DNA of 64,000 bases from Pseudomonas fluorescens. Its GTDB lineage: Bacteria > Pseudomonadota > Gammaproteobacteria > Pseudomonadales > Pseudomonadaceae. Positions 21,047 through 31,849 of the stretch are shown here, piece by piece (position 1 is the stretch's first letter; every line of letters starts with the position of its first letter). Position numbers and translations under genes: made by a program. A model generated the notes under the pieces. That model saw nothing but the letters and a program-made list of their open reading frames with translations, had not been told where the DNA came from and did not search any database. The DNA is taken from contig NZ_MRST01000024.1 of NCBI RefSeq assembly GCF_001902145.1, positions 248,001 to 312,000 of the forward strand, written 5' to 3'.

Positions 21047-22579
21047 GTGACTGCGCTAAACCTGATTCCAGGCCAACTGAGCCTCGCCCAACTGCGTGCC
21101 ATCTACCAGCAGCCGGTAACCCTCAGCCTGGATGACAGCGCTTCGGCCCAGATCGAAGCCAGCGTTGCCTGCGTGGAGCAGATTCTCGCCGAGAACCGCA
21201 CCGCCTACGGCATCAACACCGGTTTTGGCCTGTTGGCATCGACCCGCATCGCCAGCGAAGACCTGGAAAACCTGCAGCGCTCCCTGGTGCTGTCCCACGC
21301 CGCCGGCGTCGGTGAGCCGATCAGCGATGCACTGGTGCGACTGGTCATGGTGCTCAAGGTCAACAGCCTGAGCCGTGGCTTCTCCGGGATTCGTCGCCAG
21401 GTGATCGACGCGCTGATCGCGCTGATCAACGCCCAGGTGTACCCGCACATTCCGCTCAAGGGGTCGGTGGGTGCATCCGGTGACCTGGCGCCGTTGGCGC
21501 ACATGTCCCTTGTCCTGCTTGGTGAAGGCAAGGCACGCCACAAGGGCGAATGGCTGGAAGCCACCGAAGCGCTGAAAATCGCCGGCCTCACGCCGCTGAC
21601 TCTGGCCGCCAAAGAAGGCTTGGCCCTGCTCAATGGCACCCAGGTGTCCACGGCCTATGCCCTGCGTGGCCTGTTCGAAGGCGAAGACCTGTTCGCCGGC
21701 GCCCTCGCTTGCGGCGGCCTCACTGTGGAAGCGGTACTGGGTTCGCGCTCGCCGTTCGATGCGCGTATTCATGCGGCGCGTGGCCAGCGTGGCCAGATCG
21801 ACTCGGCAGCGGCCTATCGTGACCTGCTCGGTGAGAGCAGCCAGGTGTCCCAATCGCACCAGAACTGCGACAAGGTGCAAGACCCGTATTCCCTGCGTTG
21901 CCAGCCGCAGGTTATGGGTGCGTGCCTGACTCAACTGCGCCAGGCCGCCGAGGTGTTGGTGGTAGAGGCCAACGCAGTGTCGGATAACCCGCTGGTCTTT
22001 GCCGCTGAAGGCGACGTGATTTCCGGTGGCAACTTCCACGCCGAACCGGTGGCCATGGCCGCCGACAACATGGCGCTGGCGATTGCCGAAATCGGCTCCC
22101 TGAGCGAGCGACGTATCTCGTTGATGATGGACAAGCACATGTCGCAACTGCCGCCGTTCTTGGTGGGCAATGGCGGGGTGAACTCCGGTTTCATGATCGC
22201 CCAGGTGACCGCCGCCGCGCTCGCCAGTGAGAACAAGGCGCTGGCCCATCCCCATAGCGTGGACAGCTTGCCGACCTCGGCCAACCAGGAAGACCACGTG
22301 TCCATGGCACCGGCTGCGGGCAAGCGTTTGTGGGAAATGGCCGAGAACACCCGGGGCATCCTCGCGGTGGAATGGCTCGCGGCGTGCCAGGGCCTGGACC
22401 TGCGCGACGGCCTGAAGACCTCGCCCAAGCTGGAAAAAGCCCGTGGCATCCTGCGTGACAAGGTGGCGTTCTATGACAAGGACCGCTTCTTCGCCCCGGA
22501 CATCAACGCTGCCAGCGAACTGCTCGCCAGCCGCTGCCTGAATGAGCTGGTGCCGGCCAAGTTGCTGCCAAGCCTCTAA
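21047..22579 (+). CDS. hutH2: Histidine ammonia-lyase (histidase)
   Basis: HutH deaminates L-histidine to urocanate and ammonia. The 510-aa protein has the MIO-forming Ala-Ser-Gly in [15 protein letters not shown] (about residues 143-145), the conserved [27 protein letters not shown] and QEDHVSMA. It closely resembles, from memory, the P. putida enzyme. The GTG at 21047 is chosen: GGAG lies 7 bp upstream and it gives the family N-terminus, while an in-frame ATG at 21041 is only 1 bp from that site. It lies 32 bp after hutH1. Confidence 0.95.
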   Translation: MTALNLIPGQLSLAQLRAIYQQPVTLSLDDSASAQIEASVACVEQILAENRTAYGINTGFGLLASTRIASEDLENLQRSLVLSHAAGVGEPISDALVRLVMVLKVNSLSRGFSGIRRQVIDALIALINAQVYPHIPLKGSVGASGDLAPLAHMSLVLLGEGKARHKGEWLEATEALKIAGLTPLTLAAKEGLALLNGTQVSTAYALRGLFEGEDLFAGALACGGLTVEAVLGSRSPFDARIHAARGQRGQIDSAAAYRDLLGESSQVSQSHQNCDKVQDPYSLRCQPQVMGACLTQLRQAAEVLVVEANAVSDNPLVFAAEGDVISGGNFHAEPVAMAADNMALAIAEIGSLSERRISLMMDKHMSQLPPFLVGNGGVNSGFMIAQVTAAALASENKALAHPHSVDSLPTSANQEDHVSMAPAAGKRLWEMAENTRGILAVEWLAACQGLDLRDGLKTSPKLEKARGILRDKVAFYDKDRFFAPDINAASELLASRCLNELVPAKLLPSL

Positions 22580-22594
22580 CACGCCGCCGCCCCA

Positions 22595-22696
22595 CTGTAG
22601 GAGCGAGCTTGCTCGCGAAAATCGCCAACGATTACGCGGTAAACCTGACACCCATCAGCGCTCTCAGGTTTTTCGCGAGCAAGCTCGCTCCTACAG
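22595..22696. repeat. REPIN-like element, GCGAGC type, within the hut operon
   Basis: The arms CTGTAGGAGCGAGCTTGCTC(GCGAAAA) and the complement TTTTTCGCGAGCAAGCTCGC flank a long spacer containing CAACGATTACGCG. Similar spacer sequence recurs in the elements at 38251 and 42417. It lies between hutH2 and hutT. Confidence 0.87.
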
Positions 22697-22740
22697 GTGA
22701 GGGCGCGTTTTTCTCGGATAAGAATAATTAGGGAAGAGAA

Positions 22741-24150
22741 ATGCATCAGCCAGAAAAAGGTTTGAAACGCGGGCTCAACGCCCGCCATATTCGCTTCATG
22801 GCCCTGGGTTCGGCGATCGGCACCGGGCTGTTCTATGGCTCTGCCTCCGCCATCCAGATGGCCGGCCCTGCCGTGCTCCTGGCCTACTTGATCGGCGGCG
22901 CCGCTGTGTTCATGGTGATGCGTGCCCTCGGTGAGATGGCCGTGCACAACCCGGTGTCCGGTTCCTTCGGCCACTACGCCAGCACCTACCTGGGCCCCAT
23001 GGCCGGGTTTATCCTCGGTTGGACCTACGCCTTTGAAATGATCATCGTCTGCCTCGCCGACGTCACCGCGTTCGGCATCTACATGGGCTTCTGGTTTCCC
23101 GAAGTGGCCCGTTGGGTCTGGGTGCTGGGCATCGTATTCCTGATCGGCGGCCTGAACCTGTGCAACGTCAAGGTCTTTGGCGAGATGGAGTTCTGGCTGT
23201 CGCTGCTCAAGGTTGGCGCCATCGTGGCGATGATCCTCGGCGGTTTCGGCATCATGCTGTTTGGCATTCACTCGGCGGGCGAAACCCAGGCCAGCGGCCT
23301 GAGCAACCTGTGGGCCCACGGCGGCTTCATGCCCAACGGCATTGGTGGGCTGATCGCCTCGTTTGCGGTGGTGATGTTTGCCTTTGGTGGCATCGAAATC
23401 ATCGGCATCACCGCCGGTGAAGCCAAGGACCCGCAGCGCGTGATCCCCAAGGCGATCAACGCGGTGCCGCTGCGTATCCTGTTGTTCTACGTGCTGACCC
23501 TGTTCGTGTTGATGGCCATCTACCCGTGGCCGCAGATCGGCAGCCAGGGCAGCCCGTTCGTGCAGATCTTCAGCAACCTGGGGATTGGCTCGGCGGCAAC
23601 CATCCTCAACATTGTGGTGATCTCGGCGGCGGTGTCGGCGATCAACAGCGACATCTTTGGCGCCGGGCGCATGATGTACGGCCTGGCTCAACAAGGGCAG
23701 GCGCCCAAGGGCTTCGCGCAATTGTCCAAACAAGGCGTGCCATGGATGACCGTGGTGGTCATGGGCGCCGCCTTGCTCGGCGGTGTGGTGCTCAACTACC
23801 TGATCCCGGAAAACGTGTTCTTGCTGATCGCCTCGATTGCCACCTTCGCCACCGTGTGGGTATGGCTGATGATCCTGTTTACCCAGGTCGCCATGCGTCG
23901 CTCGATGACCAAGGCGCAGATCGCCGAACTGAAATTCCCGGTGCCGTTCTGGCCCTATGCGCCGGCAGCGGCCATTGTGTTCATGCTGTTTGTGTTTGGT
24001 GTACTCGGTTACTTCCCGGATACCCAGGCGGCGTTGATGGTGGGCGCGGTGTGGATCGTGCTGCTGATCATCGCCTACTGGCTGTGGGTCAAGCCTGCCG
24101 CCGGGCAAACGGCCAAGGTCGATTACGACCCGGTTTTGTCTCATCGATAA
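22741..24150 (+). CDS. hutT: Histidine permease HutT (APC family)
   Basis: A 469-aa amino-acid/proton symporter with about 12 membrane segments. The APC N-terminal signature [20 protein letters not shown] lies near residue 17, then [22 protein letters not shown] near 217. Its place between the histidase and HutI points to histidine uptake; it corresponds to HutT/HutTh of other pseudomonads and resembles ProY. The ATG follows GGGAAGAG. Confidence 0.9.
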   Translation: MHQPEKGLKRGLNARHIRFMALGSAIGTGLFYGSASAIQMAGPAVLLAYLIGGAAVFMVMRALGEMAVHNPVSGSFGHYASTYLGPMAGFILGWTYAFEMIIVCLADVTAFGIYMGFWFPEVARWVWVLGIVFLIGGLNLCNVKVFGEMEFWLSLLKVGAIVAMILGGFGIMLFGIHSAGETQASGLSNLWAHGGFMPNGIGGLIASFAVVMFAFGGIEIIGITAGEAKDPQRVIPKAINAVPLRILLFYVLTLFVLMAIYPWPQIGSQGSPFVQIFSNLGIGSAATILNIVVISAAVSAINSDIFGAGRMMYGLAQQGQAPKGFAQLSKQGVPWMTVVVMGAALLGGVVLNYLIPENVFLLIASIATFATVWVWLMILFTQVAMRRSMTKAQIAELKFPVPFWPYAPAAAIVFMLFVFGVLGYFPDTQAALMVGAVWIVLLIIAYWLWVKPAAGQTAKVDYDPVLSHR

Positions 24151-24165
24151 CTTAGGGAGGTGTTG

Positions 24166-25371
24166 ATGAAAACGCTTTGGCAACACTGCCACGTCGCAAC
24201 CATGACCAACGGCAAATACTCGATCATCGAGGATGCCGCCATGGTGACTGCCGGCTCGCTCATCGAGTGGGTCGGCCCCCGCAGCCAGGCGCCAACCGCG
24301 GATTACGCCCAGGTGCATGACCTGCAAGGCGCGTGGGTCACCCCCGGGCTGATCGATTGCCACACCCATACGGTGTTCGGTGGCAATCGCAGCGGCGAAT
24401 TCGAGCAGCGCCTTGAAGGTGTCAGCTACGCCGAGATCGCGGCCAAGGGCGGCGGCATTGCCAGCACTGTGCGCGCAACCCGTGCGGCGAGCGAAGATGA
24501 GCTGTTCTTGAGCGCCGAAAAGCGCCTGCGCAGTTTGCTGCGTGACGGCGTGACCACGGTGGAGATCAAGTCCGGCTACGGCCTGGACCTGGCCAACGAA
24601 CGCAAGATGCTGCGCGTGGCTCGGCGCCTGGGTGAAGCGCTGCCGGTCAGCGTGCGCGCCACCTGCCTGGCCGCCCACGCGTTACCGCCGGAGTACAAGG
24701 ACCGCGCCGACGATTACATCGAGCACATCTGCAGCCAGATGCTGCCGGCCCTGGCCGCCGAGGGGTTGGTGGATGCGGTCGATGCCTTCTGTGAATACCT
24801 GGCGTTTTCCCCCGAGCAGGTTGAGCGGGTATTCAAGGTCGCCCAGCAACTTGGCTTGCCGGTGAAACTGCACGCCGAGCAACTCTCGTCGTTGCATGGG
24901 TCAAGCCTGGCGGCGCGCTATCACGCGCTGTCGGCCGACCATCTGGAGTTCATGACCGAAGAAGACGCCATCGCCATGGCCGCTGCCGGCACCGTTGCCG
25001 TGTTGCTACCGGGGGCTTTTTACTTCCTGCGTGAAACCCAGTTGCCGCCCATGGACGCCCTGCGCAAGCACGGCGTGAAGATCGCCATCGCCAGCGACCT
25101 CAACCCCGGCACCTCGCCGGCGCTGTCGGTGCGTTTGATGCTGAACATGGCCTGCACCCTGTTTCGCATGACCCCGGAAGAAGCCCTGGCCGGCGCCACG
25201 CAACACGCGGCCACCGCGTTGGGCTTGGGCGAGACCCATGGTTCCCTGGAAGTGGGCAAGGTCGCGGATTTTGTCGCCTGGCAGATCGACCGCCCCGCCG
25301 ACCTGGCCTACTGGCTGGGTGGCGAACTGGATAAACGCGTCGTGCGCCACGGCGTCGACGTCACTGTTTGA
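24166..25371 (+). CDS. hutI: Imidazolonepropionase
   Basis: HutI hydrolyses 4-imidazolone-5-propionate to N-formimino-L-glutamate. The 401-aa amidohydrolase has the metal site [20 protein letters not shown] near residue 65, then [25 protein letters not shown] and [10 protein letters not shown]. The ATG at 24166 lies 5 bp after GGGAGG and gives the usual length; in-frame GTG and TTG codons at 24160 and 24163 overlap or abut that site. Confidence 0.95.
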   Translation: MKTLWQHCHVATMTNGKYSIIEDAAMVTAGSLIEWVGPRSQAPTADYAQVHDLQGAWVTPGLIDCHTHTVFGGNRSGEFEQRLEGVSYAEIAAKGGGIASTVRATRAASEDELFLSAEKRLRSLLRDGVTTVEIKSGYGLDLANERKMLRVARRLGEALPVSVRATCLAAHALPPEYKDRADDYIEHICSQMLPALAAEGLVDAVDAFCEYLAFSPEQVERVFKVAQQLGLPVKLHAEQLSSLHGSSLAARYHALSADHLEFMTEEDAIAMAAAGTVAVLLPGAFYFLRETQLPPMDALRKHGVKIAIASDLNPGTSPALSVRLMLNMACTLFRMTPEEALAGATQHAATALGLGETHGSLEVGKVADFVAWQIDRPADLAYWLGGELDKRVVRHGVDVTV

Positions 25372-25383
25372 GAGGATGCTGTT

Positions 25384-26184
25384 GTGGATAAGGTTCTGAC
25401 GTTCAAACAAGGCCGCGTACCGCTGCTGATCAGCATGCCCCACGCCGGCCTGCGCCTCACGCCTGCGGTCGAGGCCGGGTTGATCCCCGAGGCGCAAAGC
25501 CTGCCGGATACCGACTGGCATATACCCCTGTTGTATGACTTTGCCGAAGCACTGGGCGCCAGCACCCTGGCGGCGGAGTACTCGCGGTTTGTCATTGATC
25601 TGAACCGCCCCTCCGACAACACGCCGCTGTATGCCGGCGCTACCACTGGCCTGTACCCAGAGACGCTGTTCGATGGCGTGCCGTTGTTCCTTGAAGGCCG
25701 GGCGCCGTCCGAAGAAGAGCGCGCCACTTACCTGCAGAAGGTCTGGGGCCCTTATCACCGCACGCTGCAAGAGGAGCTGGCGCGCCTCAAGGCCGAATTC
25801 GGCTATGCGTTGCTGTTCGATGCGCACTCGATCCGCTCGGTGATCGCGCACCTGTTCGACGGCAAATTGCCGGACTTCAACCTGGGCACCTTCAACGGCG
25901 CCGCCTGCGATCCAGAATTGGCCAGTCAGTTGGAAGCCATCTGCGCCCAGCATCCGCAATACACCCATGTGCTGAACGGGCGCTTCAAGGGCGGCCATAT
26001 CACCCGTCACTATGGCAACCCGGCGCAGGATATCCACGCGGTGCAGCTGGAGTTGTGCCAGAGCACCTATATGGAGGAGTTCGAACCGTTCCGTTATCGC
26101 CCTGATTTGGCCGAGCCGACTCGGGTGGTGTTGAGGCAGTTGCTGGAAGGGCTGTTGACCTGGGGACAAAAGCGCTACGGCTGA
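25384..26184 (+). CDS. hutG: N-formylglutamate deformylase
   Basis: HutG hydrolyses N-formyl-L-glutamate to glutamate and formate, the last step after HutF. The 266-aa protein belongs to the N-formylglutamate amidohydrolase family: PLLISMPHAGLRLTP near residue 14, DTDWHIPLLYDFAE near 41, YSRFVIDLNRP, and ALLFDAHSIRS near 139 with the likely metal ligands. It starts with GTG, 12 bp after hutI, and ends the hut operon. Confidence 0.94.
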   Translation: MDKVLTFKQGRVPLLISMPHAGLRLTPAVEAGLIPEAQSLPDTDWHIPLLYDFAEALGASTLAAEYSRFVIDLNRPSDNTPLYAGATTGLYPETLFDGVPLFLEGRAPSEEERATYLQKVWGPYHRTLQEELARLKAEFGYALLFDAHSIRSVIAHLFDGKLPDFNLGTFNGAACDPELASQLEAICAQHPQYTHVLNGRFKGGHITRHYGNPAQDIHAVQLELCQSTYMEEFEPFRYRPDLAEPTRVVLRQLLEGLLTWGQKRYG

Positions 26185-26191
26185 AGTCGCT

Positions 26192-26260
26192 ATCGCAGGC
26201 AAGCTGAACCCACCTTTGATGTGTGAATACATTCAGTGTGGGAGCTGGCTTGCCTGCGAT
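26192..26260. repeat. Degenerate REPIN-like element, CTGGC type
   Basis: The right arm GTGTGGGAGCTGGCTTGCCTGCGAT is intact. The left arm ATCGCAGGCAAGCTGAACCCACC is degraded. It lies after hutG. Confidence 0.7.
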
Positions 26261-26396
26261 GACGGCTCAACAGTCGCCACAGTGCAATTGCCGGTCGCCA
26301 CAGGCCGAGTTCATCAGGGTTTTGCTGGGTAAGGTTGTGAATAGGGCGCATCAGACGCCATCCCCACAATAAAAACTGCCGAGTGAGACCAATTCC

Positions 26397-27332
26397 ATGA
26401 AACGACTGTTGTTGACCCTCATGCTCAGTGGCTATGTGAGCAGCCATGCCATGGCCGCCGAACCGGCTTCCTGCAAAACCATCCGCATGGGTGTAGTCAG
26501 TTGGACCGACGTGGTCGCCACCTCCGGCATGGCGGACGTGCTGCTCAGTGGCCTGGGCTACGACAGCAAGCAGACCAGCGCCGTACAGCAGATCATCTTT
26601 GCCGGTATCCGCGACAAGCGCCTGGATATCTTCCTCGGCTACTGGAAACCGGCGATGGACAACAACATCGCCCCGTTCCTGACGGCCGGGCAGGTCAAGG
26701 TGTTCGACATGCCGAGCCTCGCTGACGCCCAGGCCACCCTGGCAGTGCCGCAATACGTGGCCGATGCCGGCTTGAAGACCTTTGCCGACATTGCCCGCTT
26801 CAAGGACAAACTCGGCGGCAAGATCTATGGCATCGAGCCGGGCAGTGGCGCCAATACCGATATTCAGAAAATGATCGACACCAACCGCTTTGGCCTGGGC
26901 GGCTTCAAGCTGGTCGCGTCCGGTGAAGCGGGGATGCTCGCCGCCGTGCAACGTGCGGTGAATCGAAAGGAGTTCGTGGTGTTCGTTGGCTGGACCCCGC
27001 ACCCGATGAACCTCAACATGAAAATGGCCTACCTCACCGGCAGTGAAGACGTGTTCGGCCCCAACGAAGGTCGGGCCACGGTTTCTACGGTGACAGCGCC
27101 GGACTTTGCCGAGCGCTGCCCGAACGCCAACCGGCTGCTCACCAACCTGACCTTCACCGCCGCCCAGGAAAGTAAGTTGATGGTGCCGATCATGGCGCGC
27201 CAGTCGCCGCAGGAAGTGGCGAAAAAATGGCTGCGCGAGCATCCCGAGGATCTGCAGCGCTGGTTGGCCGGGGTGACAGCCTTTGATGGCAGCGACGGTG
27301 TCGCTGCCATACAGGCCAGCCTGAAACCTTGA
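26397..27332 (+). CDS. Orphan choline/betaine/carnitine-type ABC substrate-binding protein
   Basis: A 311-aa periplasmic protein with a signal peptide ending HAMA-AEPASC. Its OpuAC fold resembles ChoX/CaiX/ProX: IRMGVVSWTDVVATSGMAD, DIFLGYWKPAMDNNIAPF (aromatic cage region), GIEPGSGANTDIQKMID and FVGWTPHPMNLNMKM. No permease or ATPase gene lies beside it, so it probably feeds a shared transporter encoded elsewhere, as orphan binding proteins of the Cbc system do in pseudomonads. The ligand cannot be fixed from sequence. Confidence 0.8.
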   Translation: MKRLLLTLMLSGYVSSHAMAAEPASCKTIRMGVVSWTDVVATSGMADVLLSGLGYDSKQTSAVQQIIFAGIRDKRLDIFLGYWKPAMDNNIAPFLTAGQVKVFDMPSLADAQATLAVPQYVADAGLKTFADIARFKDKLGGKIYGIEPGSGANTDIQKMIDTNRFGLGGFKLVASGEAGMLAAVQRAVNRKEFVVFVGWTPHPMNLNMKMAYLTGSEDVFGPNEGRATVSTVTAPDFAERCPNANRLLTNLTFTAAQESKLMVPIMARQSPQEVAKKWLREHPEDLQRWLAGVTAFDGSDGVAAIQASLKP

Positions 27333-27348
27333 AAACACCACCGGGCCA

Positions 27349-27379
27349 ATGTGGGAGCAGGCAAGCCAGCTCCCACACT
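27349..27379. repeat. Short single REP, CTGGC type
   Basis: ATGTGGGAGCAGGCAAGCCAGCTCCCACAC is one compact palindrome without the usual spacer, probably a deleted REPIN. Confidence 0.6.
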
Positions 27380-27406
27380 GATCTCCATCGTGAATAAGGT
27401 GTGCAC

Positions 27407-28336
27407 ATGTATCCTATTTCTTCGCAGATGCGCGCCTTTGTCGCCAAGACCGAAGCCTTTACCAGCGATGACTCATCGCTGGCTGGACTGCGCCAAGCCT
27501 ATGACCGCATGTGCCAGGCCTTCACCCCGCCCGTACCCGCCGGGCTGCACGTCGCGGATTTTTCTGTCGGCGGCGTCAGCGTGCGCACCTATAGGCCCCA
27601 GGCGCCTGATCCATCAGAAGGCTGGCCCTGCCTCCTTTATATACACGGCGGCGGCTGGGTCGTCGGTGGGCTGGATTCCCACGATTTCATCTGCCTTGAA
27701 CTGGCCGCTACCCTGCAAGTGCTGGTGATCGCCATCGACTACCGCTTGGCACCTGAGCATCCTTACCCCGCGGCCTACAACGATTGCCGGGCGGTATGGC
27801 GGGCGATCCAGGCAGGCGAGGGGCCGCATGCCATCAACCTCGAATGGCGGGTAGTGATGGGCGACAGCGCCGGCGGCAACCTGGCGGCAGCGTTGTGCCT
27901 GGGGCTGCGTGATGACCAGCAAGCAATGCCCCGCGCCCAGATACTGGTTTACCCAGGCTTGGGTGGCCCCGCCGACTTGCCCTCGCGGGCTGATTGCTGG
28001 GATGCACCGTTGCTCAGCCGTGCCGACACCCAGGACTACCTGGCGTTATACCTGGGTGACATACGCATACCTTCGCCCTACGCCATGCCCCTGCTGGCCG
28101 AGACGTTCAGCGGGTTACCCAAGGCGTTGATCGCCGTAGCCCAGTTCGACCCGCTGCGCGATGACGGCCGGCTTTACGCCGAACGCCTGCAAGCCGCTGG
28201 CGTGGAAACCGTGCTGTATCCCGGCAAGGGGTTGGTCCACGGTTGTTTGCGTGCACGCGGCCAGGTGCCAGAGGTGGATCGGCTGTATGACTATCTGTTG
28301 GGTTACCTGAGGCGCGAACTGCTGACACAGGTCTAA
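27407..28336 (+). CDS. Alpha/beta hydrolase of the hormone-sensitive lipase (GDXG) family
   Basis: A 309-aa esterase-like protein with the oxyanion motif YIHGGGWVVGG near residue 80, the nucleophile elbow GDSAGG near 153 and the late Asp/His in DPLRDDG and GLVHGC. Substrate is unknown; relatives hydrolyse short-chain esters. No signal peptide is seen. The ATG at 27407 follows AAGG. Confidence 0.85.
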   Translation: MYPISSQMRAFVAKTEAFTSDDSSLAGLRQAYDRMCQAFTPPVPAGLHVADFSVGGVSVRTYRPQAPDPSEGWPCLLYIHGGGWVVGGLDSHDFICLELAATLQVLVIAIDYRLAPEHPYPAAYNDCRAVWRAIQAGEGPHAINLEWRVVMGDSAGGNLAAALCLGLRDDQQAMPRAQILVYPGLGGPADLPSRADCWDAPLLSRADTQDYLALYLGDIRIPSPYAMPLLAETFSGLPKALIAVAQFDPLRDDGRLYAERLQAAGVETVLYPGKGLVHGCLRARGQVPEVDRLYDYLLGYLRRELLTQV

Positions 28337-28439
28337 GTGCTCAAGGACATGCTCATTGCACAATTCGGGTTTATGATGCGGGACGGCAAAATAATAGACG
28401 TCCCCACTGGGATGAACCCGACACCCTACGGAGCGCGCA

Positions 28440-29411
28440 ATGCAGACTTGGTACCCGCAGATCAAACCCTACGCCCGGCACGATCTGGCTGTCGATGACA
28501 CCCACACCCTGTATGTCGATGAAAGTGGCTCCCCCGAAGGCTTGCCTGTCGTGTTTATCCATGGAGGCCCCGGCTCCGGTTGCGACGCCCAGAGCCGCTG
28601 CTATTTCGACCCGAACCTCTACCATATTGTGACCTTCGACCAGCGTGGCTGCGGCCGCTCCACGCCGAGGGCCAGCCTCGAGAACAACACGACCTGGGAT
28701 CTGGTCGCTGACCTTGAACGCATCCGCGAGCACCTGGGCATCGACAAGTGGGTGCTGTTCGGCGGCTCGTGGGGCTCGACCCTGGCGCTGGCCTACGCGC
28801 AAACCCACCCCGAGCGTGTGCACGGCCTGATCGTGCGCGGCATCTTCCTCGCCCGCCCGCAGGATATTCGCTGGTTCTATCAGGAGGGCGCGAGCCGCCT
28901 GTTCCCGGATTACTGGCAGGACTATGTGGCACCGATCCCGGTGGAAGAGCGCCACGATATGATTGCCGCTTACCACAAGCGCCTGACCGGCAACGACCAG
29001 ATCGCCCAGATGCATGCGGCCAAAGCCTGGTCGGGCTGGGAAGGCCGTATGTTGGGCCTGTGCCCGAGCCCGCAGCATGTGGAGCGGTTTTCCGAGCCGC
29101 AGCGCGCCTTGTCTATCGCACGTATCGAATGCCATTACTTCACCAACAACTCCTTCCTGGAACCCAACCAGCTGATTCGCGATATGCACAAGATCGCCCA
29201 TCTGCCTGGCGTCATCATCCATGGCCGCTACGATATGATCTGCACGCTGGATAACGCTTGGGAGCTGCATCAGGCCTGGCCCAACAGCGAGTTGCAGGTC
29301 ATCCGCGAAGCAGGGCACGCGGCGTCCGAGCCGGGCATCACCGATGCACTGGTGCGTGCAACCGGCGAAATGGCCCGGCGCCTGCTCGACCTGCCGCCTG
29401 AAGAAGCATGA
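28440..29411 (+). CDS. pip: Prolyl iminopeptidase
   Basis: Pip removes N-terminal proline from peptides. The 323-aa S33 peptidase has the oxyanion loop [18 protein letters not shown] near residue 40, [13 protein letters not shown] near 69, the nucleophile GGSWGS near 107 and a C-terminal catalytic His in [10 protein letters not shown]. Its stop overlaps the dtd start by 4 bp. Confidence 0.95.
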   Translation: MQTWYPQIKPYARHDLAVDDTHTLYVDESGSPEGLPVVFIHGGPGSGCDAQSRCYFDPNLYHIVTFDQRGCGRSTPRASLENNTTWDLVADLERIREHLGIDKWVLFGGSWGSTLALAYAQTHPERVHGLIVRGIFLARPQDIRWFYQEGASRLFPDYWQDYVAPIPVEERHDMIAAYHKRLTGNDQIAQMHAAKAWSGWEGRMLGLCPSPQHVERFSEPQRALSIARIECHYFTNNSFLEPNQLIRDMHKIAHLPGVIIHGRYDMICTLDNAWELHQAWPNSELQVIREAGHAASEPGITDALVRATGEMARRLLDLPPEEA

Positions 29412-29845
29412 AGGGCCTGTTGCAGCGGGTGCGTGGCGCCCGGGTTGAGGTCGCAGGGGAGGTGGTAGGCTCGATTGACCAGGGTTTGCTGGTGCTGGTC
29501 GCCGTCGAGCCTTCAGATACGCCCGAGAGCGCCGACAAACTGTTGCACAAGCTGCTTAACTATCGGGTGTTCAGTGACGAGGAGGGCAAGATGAACCTGT
29601 CCCTCAAGGACGTCGGCGGCGGTTTGCTGCTGGTGTCGCAGTTCACCCTGGCGGCGGATACCAAAAGCGGGCTGCGGCCCAGTTTCTCCACAGCGGCTCC
29701 ACCGGCCCTGGGGGCGGCGCTTTTTGATCACTTGTTGTTACAAGCGCAACAATTGCATGGCAAGGTGGCGTCAGGGCGTTTTGGCGCGGATATGCAGGTG
29801 TACTTGGTCAATGATGGCCCTGTGACCTTCCTCTTACAGACATGA
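29408..29845 (+). CDS. dtd: D-aminoacyl-tRNA deacylase
   Basis: Dtd hydrolyses D-aminoacyl-tRNAs (and Gly-tRNAAla), protecting translation. The 145-aa protein starts [15 protein letters not shown] and carries the conserved [20 protein letters not shown] (SQFTL motif) and the C-terminal [11 protein letters not shown] (Gly-Pro motif). It is coupled to pip by an ATGA overlap. Confidence 0.96.
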   Translation: MKGLLQRVRGARVEVAGEVVGSIDQGLLVLVAVEPSDTPESADKLLHKLLNYRVFSDEEGKMNLSLKDVGGGLLLVSQFTLAADTKSGLRPSFSTAAPPALGAALFDHLLLQAQQLHGKVASGRFGADMQVYLVNDGPVTFLLQT

Positions 29846-30112
29846 ATGTATGAAAAGCGACGTTAATGCCTAAAAACGCAGGGTTTCGCTACAAATACTT
29901 CACTGTCCCTGATGCGTTGTCTCGCGGGCTACTAGATAATCGCGCGCTACGGGGATCAGCGTTGTTTGGTCCATTTTTGACTTAGGTAGAGCCTTGTCCG
30001 ACAACCCCGTGGGGAATCATTTTGCCCCAGAGGAGTCGGAACATTGCTCGCCAACCTGGCATATAGATAGCTGGCCGTTGGTTTTTTGATCTGTTTTCGG
30101 CGAGGGTTGCTC

Positions 30113-31849
30113 GTGATTGTTAGTCCCTGTAATGCACCAAAATTGTCTGCCAAACGGTTACGAAACGCACTGGTGACGGGCTCTGCCCTGTTTTGCCTGT
30201 TCGGCGCGGGTCAACTGTGGGCGTTCAGTCTGGATGATGTGTCGGCCAAGGCAAAAGAGCTGGCCGGGCAGAAGTACGAAGCTCCGCGCAGCAATCTGCC
30301 GAACGAATTTCGCGAAATGAAATTCGCGGATTACCAGAAAATTCGTTTCCGCAATGAAAAAGCCGAGTGGGCCGATCAGAACACCCCGTTCAAGCTGTCT
30401 TTCTATCACCAGGGGATGCATTTCGACACCCCGGTGAAAATCAACGAAGTCACCGCCGACAGCGTGCACGAAATCAAGTACGACCCGACGCGTTTCGATT
30501 TCGGCGACGTGAAATTTGATCCTAAAGCCACCGAACAGCTGGGTTATGCCGGTTTCCGTGTGCTTTACCCGATCAACAAGGCCGACAAGCAAGACGAAAT
30601 CATGACCATGCTTGGCGCCAGCTATTTCCGCGTCGTGGGCAAGGACCAGGTGTATGGCCTGTCTGCCCGTGGCATGGCGATCGACACCGCGTTACCGTCT
30701 GGCGAAGAATTCCCGCGTTTCACCGAGTTCTGGATCGAGCGACCAAAGCCGGGTGACAAGCACTTGGTGATTTTCGCGCTGCTGGATTCGCCACGCGCCA
30801 CTGGCGCTTATCGTCTGATTCTGCGTCCTGGCACCGACACTGTAGTGGACGTCAAATCCCAGATGTTCTTGCGTGACAAAGTCAGCAAACTGGGCGTTGC
30901 GCCGTTGACCTCGATGTTCCTGTTCGGCGCCAACCAGCCGTCCAAGGTCCTCAACTACCGTCGCGAGCTCCACGATTCCAGCGGCCTGTCGATTCACGCC
31001 GGCAATGGCGAGTGGATCTGGCGTCCGCTGAACAACCCTAAACACCTGTCGGTCAGCAACTTCAGCGTCGAGAACCCGCGTGGGTTCGGCCTGCTGCAGC
31101 GTGGTCGCAACTTCAGCCACTACGAAGACCTGGACGACAACTACGACAAGCGCCCAAGCGCCTGGATCGAGCCTGAAGGTGACTGGGGCAAAGGCTCTGT
31201 CGACCTGGTCGAGATCCCGACCGCCGATGAAACCAACGACAACATCGTGGCCTTCTGGAGCCCGGCCGAACTGCCGGAAGTCGGCAAGCCGCTGGACGTG
31301 GCCTACCGCCTGCACTGGACATTGGACGACGCGGCTTTCCATTCGCCAGACAGTGCCTGGGTCAAGCAGACCCTGCGCTCCACGGGTGACGTGAAGCAGT
31401 CGAACCTGATCCGTCAGCCGGATGGCAGCGTGGCCTACCTGGTGGACTTCGAGGGCCCGTCCCTGAAGAAACTGCTGCCGGACGCCCCGGTACGTAGCCA
31501 GGTAAGCGTGGGTGATAACGCTGAACTGGTTGAAAACAGCGTGCGCTACAACGAACACACCAAAGGCTGGCGCCTGACCCTGCGTATGAAAATCAAGGAC
31601 GCAAGCAAACCGACCGAAATGCGTGCGGCACTGGTGCAGGATATCGTGCAGCCTGAGCCTGAGTCGGTTTCCAACCATGTGCTCAAGGCCGATAAAGTCT
31701 TGGCCAAGCAGCATGAGAAACAGGCCAAGAAAGACGCCAAGGACAAGGAAGCCAAACAGCCTGAGGCTGCCCCAGCCACACCGGAGCCGATCAAGACCGA
31801 GCAAGTCCTGACCGAAACCTGGAGCTATCAGTTGCCTGCCGATGAGTAA
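30113..31849 (+). CDS. opgG: Glucan biosynthesis protein OpgG/MdoG
   Basis: A periplasmic protein needed to make osmoregulated periplasmic glucans, acting on the backbone made by OpgH. The 578-aa protein has an N-terminal signal ([20 protein letters not shown]), the OpgG core ([59 protein letters not shown]) and a Lys/Ala/Glu-rich C-terminal linker. The GTG at 30113 follows GAGGG and gives the N-terminus I know from related OpgG; the in-frame reading upstream lacks a good site. The 267 bp before it hold a CCCCGTGGGG palindrome (30005-30014) and a possible GATAAT -10 (29935-29940). It overlaps opgH by 8 bp. Confidence 0.93.
   Translation: MIVSPCNAPKLSAKRLRNALVTGSALFCLFGAGQLWAFSLDDVSAKAKELAGQKYEAPRSNLPNEFREMKFADYQKIRFRNEKAEWADQNTPFKLSFYHQGMHFDTPVKINEVTADSVHEIKYDPTRFDFGDVKFDPKATEQLGYAGFRVLYPINKADKQDEIMTMLGASYFRVVGKDQVYGLSARGMAIDTALPSGEEFPRFTEFWIERPKPGDKHLVIFALLDSPRATGAYRLILRPGTDTVVDVKSQMFLRDKVSKLGVAPLTSMFLFGANQPSKVLNYRRELHDSSGLSIHAGNGEWIWRPLNNPKHLSVSNFSVENPRGFGLLQRGRNFSHYEDLDDNYDKRPSAWIEPEGDWGKGSVDLVEIPTADETNDNIVAFWSPAELPEVGKPLDVAYRLHWTLDDAAFHSPDSAWVKQTLRSTGDVKQSNLIRQPDGSVAYLVDFEGPSLKKLLPDAPVRSQVSVGDNAELVENSVRYNEHTKGWRLTLRMKIKDASKPTEMRAALVQDIVQPEPESVSNHVLKADKVLAKQHEKQAKKDAKDKEAKQPEAAPATPEPIKTEQVLTETWSYQLPADE

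Noticed and set aside
22576..24678. A 700-codon open frame on the minus strand opposite hutT and hutI
   Set aside because: It mirrors well-supported genes on the other strand, has a His/Gln/Arg-rich composition typical of antisense frames in GC-rich DNA, and shows no domain.
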